From Acanthaster planci (Eukaryota; Echinodermata; Asteroidea; Valvatida; Acanthasteridae): a stretch of 64,000 nucleotides of DNA. The stretch spans positions 215,457-279,456 of the forward strand of contig NW_019091517.1 in assembly GCF_001949145.1 (NCBI RefSeq), written 5' to 3'. A model generated the notes under the pieces. The model searched no databases. It saw only the letters and a program-made list of their open reading frames with translations, and was not told the DNA's origin. The translations under genes and the position numbers were made by a program. Below are positions 38,801-49,900 of this stretch, in pieces (within the stretch, counting starts at the first letter, position 1; the number at the start of each line of letters is the position of its first letter).

Positions 38801-39928
38801 TTGATTAACCCAAATTACTCCATACAATCCTAACCTTGCACCTTGTTTTGAAGCATACTGATACTGATCAGTCTCTGTTGCTTTGCATTTTTACATGAGC
38901 ATGGGGCTTGAGTCTTCACTGAAGTAGACCAAAAGTTGATCAAAATGTGCAGTATTGGTCTAATTACATGTATGTGTTGGCTTGTATGCAATTTCAGAAA
39001 TTTCCATACCCAAGAAATAAGGGTTGATACTTGAGTTGTTCTATAAATCTTACATCCAATTTTTCTGTGTACCTGCCACAACAGACAAATGATTTTGTAA
39101 GTTTAGATTGCATCCTTTCATTTCCAAGAGTGATTAGGAAATGTAGATTACTTGAAAAACAAAAAAAATAGTTTTGAGGTCTATTTCTTTGTCAAATTAC
39201 TTGGTACATGGGTCAGGTGTAATAGAAGTTTACACAAAAATATTAACACACCTTTTAGACCCCGTATTTGCAGCATGACCCATTAGGGAGTTGCCAATTT
39301 CACTCTATGTGATTTACATGCATGGATTTTGTTAACACTTCACAGAAGTTACCGGTACCACATGCACATATAATTGTAGCAGATCTAGAAAATCTCTCCT
39401 TCCACAGAAAGCTACATTTCAATTTTGTGAGACAACATCACTTTCAAAACAAGCATGAGGATGCATTCTGCAAGACCATCTAAATCCTGTTGATCTGTAA
39501 GATGTCCTCAAATCCACTCGGTGAAACATAAAAAATGACACGCCACATTATTCAAATACATGGATGTGTAAAGTTAATCGTGTTACAGCATCAGTAACCC
39601 TTTTTGCCTTCAATGCGCCTTCAAATGTTAATAATGTCTATTGAATTTCATGAGTTGGAGTGCCCACTGTTTTTTTCCCCACGGTGGACGTGAAACACGA
39701 CTCAGAATGTAGCAACTCTGTCCACTGTCTGCATATTTTTTTAATACCAAGTGTCAGTCAATCACGTGAAATCCAATAGGGACTATCACATTTGATCATC
39801 TCGCATTATTGAATCTATTACATCCCATAAAATACCACGATGTACTTCAGGCACACAGCCTGGCTTGATTGCCTGCGAAGCACTGACGACCATAAAACAA
39901 GTTGAATCTTGCCCCCGAACGCTCAGTG

Positions 39929-39948
39929 CACATGTACATGTACATGTA
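39929..39948. repeat. TACATG tandem run
   Basis: CACATGTACATGTACATGTA, about three hexamer units. Confidence 0.75.
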
Positions 39949-41465
39949 TCTGCGCAAATTCCTCTGAGCAGATATCCTAAGGGGCACCTGTCCAAAGTTT
40001 CACATGTTCAAAAGTACATTCCTGATTGGGAAACCTCGGCAGTTTTAACAGTGTGTGTGGAAATGCTATCATGTATAGTGTTCATTGTCATGCATGCCAC
40101 TTGTACCGTAAGTTGATGTCTAACAGCGCACAAGCCGTTGGAGACAGCAATGCCCTTTCTTTTGGGAGTTTTACAATCAGGGTTTCCCCTCTCTCACCTT
40201 TAAAACAAAAGCAAAACTACTTGTCTCTCAGCACATACTAGTAAGTAATGTCATACAAATGTGTACACTCATGAAATGTACACTGAACCATTCATGACCA
40301 GCTTACAATAGAGTCAAAATTCTGAAGCAGCATTTCTGAAAAGAAACTACATACATGTACAACCTTTCCATTAATCAGTTGTGTAAACAGTGAAATTAAA
40401 AAAAAATACCAGTATGTTTTGTGTCCAAAGAAAATAATCTGTGAAATGTAGTTGGTTTATTCCCTTTCACAGAGTACAGTGCAGCAGCATAGCATTTGCA
40501 GGAAAATTGCATTAAGGCGTAAGTTATTCATACAGGTAGATGGCTTCACAGTTATAGAAATGCAGGTACTCAACGGAGAAACAGTCCATAAATACACAAA
40601 TCCACAAACAACTTTCAATTTGCATCCTACATATACTGCCGGTATATAGCAGCATCCCCGTTCGGGTTAGATCTCGGACCAGAAAGAACAAAGATTAAAT
40701 GTGCTTTCCCCTACCCTCTTTTTTTTTCATCTTCATTAGTTTTTCATGATGTTGTTTGGCATAGTACAAATATTCAAAACTTAGTCCCCTCTTCAATCCC
40801 AAACCTGGGTGGGCTTAGCAAATCTCCATCAAGGAACTCTTGAGAATGATGGATGAGCTACAGAGAAGTGACATCCACTTGAGAGCCAGGGTGCCAGGTT
40901 ACAAAATAGTGGGGGCTGGAATACAATGGCTGTTTATTGTTCAAGTTTTTACAACCAGGGCACAAGTACCAACACCCCTCCCATTCCTGGGTTGATTTCA
41001 GCATCTGTACCTTTAAACAGAACCCAGATGAAGTATGTGTCCCCTCCCCCAACTCTGGTTTGAGAGAAACAATTTGTGATCTGTCAAGATGAACCATTGA
41101 TGTGGCAAAGTGGATAAACCAAAAATTACAGAATCCACCAATAATATCTAACAAAGGGTGTTTCTGACAAACAGTGAATGTTGATTGTGAGCAATATTGA
41201 AACAAAAGACCTTCAGTATTCATGTAGCTAATGGAACCTGCTATATATAGAACCATTTTGAAACTGCATCTGCACAGCTTCCAAGCAAGTGCACTCCGAT
41301 AGCCTGTGTGCACGGATTCATGCACATCACGAACAACAAAACATCCATTACATGCACATGTACACTGTCTTCTTGATCAGTACAGAACTTGACACACGGC
41401 GAAGCTTCCACACCGATCTTGCATGATACTATCCAGCGGTTCATCATGCATTCATGTCATACACT

Positions 41466-41483
41466 GTACATGTACATGTATGT
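41466..41483. repeat. TACATG tandem run
   Basis: TGTACATGTACATGTATG, a further copy of the hexamer motif, about 360 bp before the foldback element. Confidence 0.7.
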
Positions 41484-41843
41484 ACTGCACAAACATGCAG
41501 CTGGTAGTAAGCTAAACACAATTCAGCCACAAAAAAGTAAACCTGAATCATGTGAAGGGAAAAATATGTAAACGCTGCCCATTTCTTATGCAAAGGAAAT
41601 GTCACTTGGCACGCACAATGTCGGCACTGACCATGTCCATAAAATGCTCTAACTCTCAAGTGGCACACTGAATTCTGAATTGTTCACACTGTGCATTTTC
41701 CACACAGTTTTAACCCCCCTCTCTCCCTCCTCCCCATTTTGGCATTTTCCCTGAGCCTGATCCAATACCGCACAGCTTCAGAATCGGGATTGTCCAGAAT
41801 GCCTGTCAGTTTCCGTTGTCGTCTTCAGCTCTCCATTCAATAG

Positions 41844-42012
41844 GGGCGATTTACAATAGTGCGCCACACCATGAGTTTACAACGCGTTGGCCAATCACAG
41901 TGCGCGAAATTTGTCAACCTTTCTGAATGCGCATTGGGTTGACAAATTTCGCACACTGTGATTGGCCAACGCGTTGCAAACTCATGGTGTGGCGCACTAT
42001 TGTGAACCGCCC
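41844..42012. mobile_element. Foldback (palindromic) element, two 76-bp arms
   Basis: The left arm 41844-41919 and right arm 41937-42012 are reverse complements at 72 of 76 positions; all four differences are transitions. The spacer is 17 bp. The ends begin GGGCGATTTACAATAGTGCG. Each arm carries a CCAAT motif (GTTGGCCAATCACAG), and the left arm also carries TTTCGCGC on the minus strand, an E2F-type site. It has no coding capacity. The structure fits a foldback MITE; no target duplication was found. Transcripts of the putative intron would form a long hairpin here. Confidence 0.85.
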
Positions 42013-45000
42013 ATTTTGCCACAATTCAAAGCATGACAGTATCTCTGCAAGATCATCTTGTTCACTTCAGATTGTCCAGTTGCATTATGTGCTGTCTACA
42101 TGTACATGAAGTAAGATAGCGTACATGTGGCAAGAGCCCCAAAAAGGCAGATTCCCTCATTGCTCATCCCAATTCTACTGTTTGTCCATTCACCAAAGGA
42201 TAGAGGAAGGTTAAAGCTTGCACACCAAGGCAAATCTACAAGGCAGCGCCCCATAAATTTCAGACAGTCCATGACTAGTGACTACCACTACATTTTACAC
42301 CAAATTTCATCTTTTTAACACCCGGGTCAAATTTGGTCCAAAGGTGTTCCTGTGTGTGTGTTATCTATCTGGCTCGGGTTGTGTTTTTATTTGCACCTAC
42401 TTGACACTCCCACAGTTTGGGTTGGATTAGAAAACTTCCATGTGGCTTTTGTCATTGTCAAAGCAGCTTTTTCCCCTCCATAAAGCCTTCAAGTTCTGCA
42501 CAGTATTTTCCTTCTTTTTACCTTGCTCCCAGACACCCCTGCTTTACATCAGGGATTTAGACAATGTAACAGTGATGAATTGCTGGGCATTTTGGGGGTT
42601 AGCCAACTAAGCTACCCACAAGACATAAGTTCAGAAAGTTGCTTTCAGCATAGACCCATGTTTTTGTCCAAACAAGGGTGATTTAAGTGCTCTGACATTT
42701 TATTCCTCCATGCTCTGACAAAGAGGGACTCTGATGTGTCACAAGACAATACTGTCACAGAGTTCGAAGGACAAATTCATTCTTGACCAAGATAAGGAGC
42801 AAGGGGCAGCAAGGGGAAGTTTCTGACATCCAAAACAGCTAATGCCACAAAGACTCACCAACCCTAACAAGTATGAAAATTTGTGCACACTACAGAATCG
42901 TGTGCAACTGTGCATGATGGGCCAACACAATTTCTGTATAAAACTGTGAATGAACAAAGTGGAAGGGTGGTGCACATGTCATGCAACTGACTGTGACAAA
43001 GTGGCTTACTAATTAAATTACTACGTTTTGTAAAAAAAATCAAATAAAAAAGAGGGAAGTATTGATTTTCAACAGAGAAAAAAAAACGGAAAAAAAAATT
43101 GTAGGGAGAAAAAATTAATGCAATTTACGAGGATAACACAAAGCTGGTAATTGCATCATGGTGGATGCAGGGGACGTACCACCTGCTGGGGATGTGTACA
43201 CATGTGGAAAGGGTTTCCTGTGAAATGCGCAGGGTAATTACGCTACGCCATGACTGGATCATGGATACACAGTTGCAGGGGGCTGGTAACCAAACGACTC
43301 TCCAATTCTTCTTTTGCCCATGAAGTGGTCGTTGGAAGAGAGGGCGAGGGGTAGGGAAGACCCTCTGCACATGGTGGATGTCCCCCCTCCCCTCTGCCAC
43401 AGTAGACACCTGTTCAAGGGAGGGCTGGTCTTAATTGCATTTGTCAGGTAGTTGTCACGGGGCGATTACGCCGATTTGCAATTCATTCGGGCGGGTTTCT
43501 AGCTACTTTCTCATGCCTCCCAAAGGTGTATTATTGTGGAAATGAATTTGGTTAGTCCTGCAGATGGTGCAAAGCCAAGAGGGCAGAGAAAACCTCTTTT
43601 TCTACCCCCCCCCAAAAGCACTCCAGGTAAGAAACAGGATGACAAGAAATCTCATCTGGTACAGTTTTTAAGACGCACTGGCAAGTCAGTCACACCTGAG
43701 TCATCTTTAATTGCGGGGGGAAATGCAAAAACGTTCCTGCTTTGGGGAAAACACCAGCACCATGCTACACGCAGGTGCAGGTTTGAATTTGTGCATGTGA
43801 AATGATCGTATTCCAAAATCACAGTCACTAGTAGGCAATAACTTTGGGATGTAGAATATTGTTGAAAAGGTCTCACAATTCAAAAGCCCATGAAGATGTC
43901 CGATTTACAGCGCAAAGGCCATTAAACGTGAAGAAATAACAGTGCGACATTTCAACAGCAGGATTTTGTGTGTGTTTGATTTCAACATTTCTTTTGGGGT
44001 TCTTGTTTGCAAAGCACACAAAATGCAATGATCAAACTGAACTTTTCAAGTTGCCTGTACAGATATACATGTGCATTTTCGGATGAAAGTACATGCATAT
44101 GTGCATGCAAATAGGCCTAGTTCTTGTTAGAATTGAACTCAAATCTGAAGACATCATCAGTTAATATTCAGTGAACTTTACAAAATTACCCAGGAAATTG
44201 CTTTCGCTAGATGGAAAATATTTTGGCAAAAGGGACGGTTGCTTCACTTTTTTCTCATGTAATGAAAGATTAAGACTGTTGACATTTTGTTTGTTAATGA
44301 TTTAATCAGAAGTACCGTACATGTACATTCCTCTTTCAACACAAAAGAAAAAATTAGTAAACAGGTATCCTTGTTTAGAGTTCTTGTGAGATGTAATGCC
44401 TGTGTTCAATTGATTTTACCAAATAAAAGTGGAAACATCAATATATTCTAGTTGGTTCATAGTCTTTCCCTCCCCCCAAAAAAACCAAAAAAATGTTCTC
44501 CTCAAGAAAATATCCTCATTAAAAAGGTAAAAGGTTCAAGGTTGGCAAACTGGCTGGCCCTTGGCATGCTTCCCATTCCAGTGCCACAGGTAAGGCTGTA
44601 GAATTAACAACAGCCCAGCAGCATTGGGGCATGCCTGCCATACCAGCCGCTGAGGAGCCGTGCCCTGGGGCTGGCTGCCAGATCCTTCCTATACCCAATG
44701 TGGCATACATGTACCAAACCTAGACCTGGCCTGTTGAGGAAAGAGTCTCAAATGACTCCATGTTTGGCTCATTCTTCTCTTTTGTCCAAGAAAGATGTGA
44801 ACAGCTGCGTTGTGTTGGTCTGCTAGAAACATCAATCGACTAAAGGGACAGCAGCCTTAAAGACTAAGCTTGTATAAGCTTAAATAAAGGCGTACACTTT
44901 CTAAATTCTTAGTGACAGCTCCTTCTTCAGATGCACTAAAGAGGAATAGATGCTGAATGTGCTTTGAAAAGCACTCATTCTAGTACTTAGCAACGTTAGA

Positions 45001-45777
45001 AAGTATTAGGTTTAAAAAGGAAAGGAAACATAAAAGGCAAGCCTTGAGTTATTGAAATATACTTCTTATTTGGCACTTTAGTTTGTGTTTGAGGGGATAT
45101 GAGGTAGAGTATCATGGTGAAGCTATGCAAAAATGAGTTTAATTAACTAGCGTTTCAAGCAAATTTAAAACTCTGATGAAAGACTTGGTAACAGGAAGCC
45201 TAGAGAGGTAACAGACACAACCAAACAAAATGTAGGCTTATCAGCTAAAATTCACACTAACATGAATCCAATTAGCATCAGTACAGGATTTTCACCGGCT
45301 GGAATATCTCTGCAGCATAAAAAGTAGCAAATTTGAAAGGAGCATCTTTCATTTGAGGCTAGACAAACAATTTTCAAAGATTACCACTGATGTCCTGTTG
45401 GAAATCACTGAGGGAATTCTCAAACATGGAAATTGACTCACAAAAGTTTGCCAAATCCCCTGACTGCGAACAGAGCCCTCTGAGCCAGCCTTCATTGGAA
45501 GTGCATGTATTACCACAAACTCCAAACTGATGACACATCCTATACAAATCACCTCGTGCCACTCACAAGTGTGGGGAATGGGGAGAGGGAAGGCTAAGCC
45601 GCTCAACCTGATAATCAATGATTGCTCTTCTCTCAATCAGCAGTGATTAGCAGTAACAACCACAGAGTCCTCCTGGGTCCAGTCTGCATGAGTATTTAAA
45701 ATTCAATTCAAGTTGCTGATGATTACACATGCATACGGGTAATCAAGGTAATTCATGGAAAACAATCCCTCTTAAGG
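42013..45777. other. Intronic sequence with one GC-richer block
   Basis: No supported exon. An A-rich stretch spans 43020-43115. The GC-richer block 43130-43510 is described separately. Around 44860-44940 there is AAGCTTGTATAAGCTT followed by TTAAATAAAGG, possibly the 3' end of an old repeat on the plus strand. Confidence 0.45.
43130..43510. promoter_or_regulatory. Candidate enhancer block with homeodomain and E-box motifs
   Basis: Composition shifts from A-rich flanks to balanced, CpG-containing sequence. It contains GGTAATTGCATC, GGGTAATTACGC, TTAATTGCAT, TTTGCAATTC (octamer-like), CACCTG and GGGCGATTACGCC. Motif grouping inside a large intron is typical of cis-regulatory modules, but only conservation could support this. 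Confidence 0.2.
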
Positions 45778-46112
45778 AGCTTTCACACTAGACAAATTTC
45801 CCAGGAATTTCTCGGGAAATTGACAGGGAATTTCAGTCTGTCTGTTCACACTACCAAGAAAATTCCCCGGGGAAAAGCATTTCACTGGGAAATATTTACC
45901 CTGCTCAGGAGTAGGGTTAAAGGAGTAAACCCTGGGGTTTAACTTTTTCCTGGGGAAGAGCAACTGGTGTTTCCCTGAGGCTGAAATAGTGTCCCTGGGA
46001 GTTACCAAATGAGTCTAGTGTGAACGGTTGATGGGGTTTTGGTGGGGTAAAAATCCCCGGGATTTTCCAAGGGATATTTCCCAGGGATTGACTCTGCAGT
46101 GTGAAAAGGTCT
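45778..46112. mobile_element. Inverted-repeat element with nested TTCACACT subterminal repeats
   Basis: Outer ends AGCTTTCACACTAGAC... and ...GCAGTGTGAAAAGGTCT are imperfect inverted repeats. An inner pair, GTTCACACTACC near 45844 and CTAGTGTGAACGG near 46014-46026, repeats the same words in inverted orientation. The interior is rich in CCCCGGGG, TTCCC and GGGAAA words, so much of it can fold. It is non-coding. Its boundaries are approximate because no target duplication was identified. Confidence 0.6.
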
Positions 46113-46810
46113 ACACATACATTTATTGGGGTACAGATAACATTTCATTTCACAAAAAGATTTTCTGTGCTTTGATAGTAGGTATCTTGCTTGCAAGTTG
46201 CATTCACTGATGACAGAATTTTTAAATTTTGTACAATCCAATTATTATGTAGACCTATGACGTGATAAATTTTTAGATTTTATGGAGGGAGAAAAACTTT
46301 CAAGCCCAACCTTGGTAAATCCATGGGGAAGGGGGTAATATATAGTTAAGAAGCTTTGAAAACAACCACTTTCCGAGAGGTATCAACTTCAAAGACTCAA
46401 ATTGTCACTTGTGGTATTTTGACAGAGAAATCAAAACAAAACTGTCCTTCAACAGAACTCAAGGTTTTCCAAGTTCTTAAAGACCAACTCCAATGCTTTT
46501 AAAAGTTTTGAAAATAAAGTATTATTGTGTTTAGTGTGTAATAAATCATATGTCCATTACCAAATCCTGTCTGTATTGTGTCTGTAATTTTTGTAATTTG
46601 GCCGAAACTTTTGAACGGTGTCTTCGAGTTTCACGAAAAATTTCCACAATCTGACCATTAGCGGTGCTGGTGAGAAACAAAATTTGTATGATTTAATAAC
46701 GGAGAAATTATTGAAACTGGTATGTATGCGTACACTGCTTACTGGGGATCGATCTGTGCACCGTGTCTACTGTGTGACATTATCTCTTTTCCATTGAGAG
46801 TTTGTGCCAA

Positions 46811-46990
46811 ATGCCAAAATTGTGCCTCATTGTTGGACGTATAGATTCTGCGAAAGAACTGGGATTGAAATTTTTCGGGTTTCCGAAGAATGAGAGCAGT
46901 CTTCATATTTGTGCTGTTGTCCGCCCCTATATGTGCTATGTACGCCTGAAGCACACTGTGGTATTTCCTTTCCACGGTGATATATCATAA
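46811..46990 (+). pseudogene. THAP-domain-like relic, probably from a DNA transposon
   Basis: An ATG opens a short frame beginning MPKLCLIVGR and then GLKFFGFPKN. THAP zinc-binding domains start M-P-x-x-C-x4-C and have a G-x-x-F-[HF]-x-F-P motif about 20 residues on. Here the start, the first Cys and the FFGFP motif are present, but the second Cys position is Arg. The conserved Trp and the later Cys/His are missing before the TAA. The frame is therefore a broken domain, not a functional protein. THAP domains occur in P-element-type transposases and in host genes. Flanking AT-rich sequence from about 46480 may be the rest of the element. Confidence 0.35.
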
Positions 46991-49900
46991 AAATCAATAT
47001 TCATTAGACGCTAATGAGTTGTGACAACACATCCATTTTCACAACCGCCGACAGGACTCTCAGGAAAATGAATACAAAAACTGAGTTTTACTTACACAAA
47101 AAACATGTACTGCAAGGGAGATATTGGTATGTGCCACTTTTATTAGACTTGGCCCTTCTGAGTAAGATTCAGTGCAATGTAAGCAGGAAAGCGACAGCAT
47201 AACCATTAAATGACTTCAGAATCTACAATGAATACAGAACCAAGCCATTTTTCAGTAAAAAGCCCAGTATCACTGTCAATTGTCATAAATGTACTGCACA
47301 TGAGCTTAAGTCCTCGACAAAATATTTAACTCATTATATCTGCCAAATTACTAAGCCTTGTACTCTCCCCCCCCCCAAAAAAAAATTACGTGGGTTTCAG
47401 GACCGATCATACCAGGAACGAGTTCACAATCTCTTGTTAGTCACACATTATGTAAATCCCTCCACCAAGGCTCCAGCTTGGGATTTTCAGGACAACAATA
47501 CCACGATTGTCCCCAACACTCAATGCAAACCTTCTCCAATTTCCTGGTTCAGTTGAGCGAGCATTGTAGGAAAGCAGCCATGCAATGACCAGCCAATTGA
47601 ATGTACAAATTTTGTTCCAGTGTACATGCACCCTGTGTCAAACCTGTCTGAAAATCCACACGAAAGTTGAGGAAACAAAAACCTTCCCACCCAGAGTACA
47701 CACAAGTTTGTTGTAAAGCACCCTTTGAAACAAGATGCCCTTTACTATACCACCAATTCTTTGCATCATTTCTCAAGCACTTTTTGCCTTCCTCGGCTCC
47801 CCCTTCATCCAACAGAAACCTGAAAACTTGCCTGTCTACCAGAACAGGAGCAGTGGGTGCCCACATTTCTACAACATGAGAACCCATGAAACAAACACCC
47901 CAGCCAAAACTCACACTGGCTACATGGGGGGAGATCAAATGGCCAACACCATTTTTATCTTGTAAGAATCTGGCTTAATCTCCAGGTGCAAGGATTTCTA
48001 CAGGGTCAATAGCCCGGTGACAGCTGCCAATCACCCTGACCCAGCCAGCTCCACTGCACTTCAAGGGGTAATCAATTCTGACTTCACCTTGGGGACACCC
48101 GACTTGCCACAAAATGAAAGCCACATTTTCATCTCCTAGACAGCTAGATTAGTAATGCATTTAATTGCCAACACCAAGAGCAAAGTTTTTGAGTTCTGCT
48201 TTAAAATCACACGCACACCCACGGCACCCCTCAAAACTGAAAATTTCCTCCCTCCTACCAGCAGAAATGGTACAGTCCCAGCTGTCAGTCAACCTGCATA
48301 TCATGCCAGGCTGATTTCCAGCATTGTTGGAGGCATTTGTACTCCTCCCTTGTACACCAACACTGGTAATTCAAGGGGGTAATTATCTACCCCCAATGAA
48401 AAATTACTGTCCAAACACTCTCTGTCAGGATAATTCAACCATGTTTACAAAGGCAATTTATTTTCTAGAGCGACTTGTGATGGAATGCTACTGCCTCCCC
48501 AAATTGCAGCCATCTGTACACAACCCTACTTGTTCCTTTCAATGGCCACAAGTCAATGTTTTCTTTTTGGGGCATGGACAAATTTCTGTGATTTCACAGT
48601 TAAATTAAAACATTTGCACACAAAAGTCTTTTGCACACTGAGTCTTGTACCTACAAGTGTATCGAGTACATCCTCATTGAACTGAAACTGCAAATTTGGT
48701 ACAGCTATTGAAACAAATTGGGTCTATCTGCCCTCAGCTGAAGTGCACCCTCACCAACAAAAGAAAGACAGATGGTACTCGTGCTAAGTTTTCCAACCGT
48801 GTTCTTACACGCGTGTACGCAGACAATATATTCCAGACTAAATTCACTGCGCGTAACTCAGCATGCTCAGCACCAAACACGCATAAACTTGCACGCCTAT
48901 GCGCTGAGTGCGTACCAAATGACTACCAACCCTCTTTTGTTCCTGCTCAGAGCGGATACTGTGTATTCCGTATATTCCCTTTATTTAAGTTCCATGGATA
49001 TGTACTACGAAATGCCACATAAGCTAAGGTACATTATCCTGTAAAGTTACCCTATTATGTAACATCCAACAATAATTGATAGTACATTAAAACACAAAAT
49101 GTAAACATCTAAAGTCATGTGTATTGCATGTCATATGGGCCAGAAATGACTATGAAATACAGAAGTGTATGTCTGAAGACATGCATACAGAAGAACCTGT
49201 CATAAGTTAACAAAGGGCCTCTACTCTAATAAACGCTCAGTTTTAGACAAATGTTGAAAGACAAATATACACATCGCATGCTCATGCATTACATATTTAC
49301 AATTTCCCGTCACAAGATCTTCCAAAAAAGTCAATAAGCCATTTGTGGGTTAAATTTGAATAAAATCTGCTACTCTGAGTTATCTGATTTGCACATAAAC
49401 GTAACAATTTGAATTTCCCAGACTAAAGACATTGTTGGTATACATGTACCGGTACCTCGTGATTCAGGGCAAGCTTTTGCATCGCAACCACCAAATCTGG
49501 AATGGACTGGTTCCTTTGTGCCCTTCTTAATCTTATCTATTGAAAAGGGTATATTGTTGCAAGGCATCTCTTATGTAACTAAGCAATAACTTAACACAAC
49601 TCACAAGGTACAGCAACAGTGTTTGTAGTATGGCGAATTCAAATTGCCATGTTCATGTGAATTTAAAGGACTCAGTGTACCATACTTTATTCAAATTACT
49701 ATTAAGAGTTATTACAATCACGCATACTCACACAGCACAACATGCAATTAAAAGCGGTGAAAGTTCACAGATTTTCCCTCCATTTCATTTCAATACAGTG
49801 TAACTGGGCTTCTATTGTCACACTGTAAGCTAAACTAAAGTAACTCAAAAGTTTTTAGAATGAGACTGTAGTATCCCTCCCTATCCCCAGCGGGCCCAAC

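Larger units (their letters stand above)
31192..41843. other. Intronic sequence, middle part
   Basis: No supported exon. AT-rich tracts occupy about 33480-33775. A tandem GATTGTAAATT pair lies at about 35383-35405. TACATG/TACCGGTA clusters are at 35760-35862 and 39929-39948. The longest open frame (minus, 40858-41325, 155 codons) has no recognisable motif. Confidence 0.5.

Noticed and set aside
40858-41325. 155-codon minus-strand open frame
   Set aside because: No domain, no promoter and no splice context. A low stop-codon density in this stretch explains it.
47549-47938. 129-codon minus-strand open frame
   Set aside because: Overlaps open frames on both strands; no motif or splice boundary supports it as an exon of the bHLH gene.
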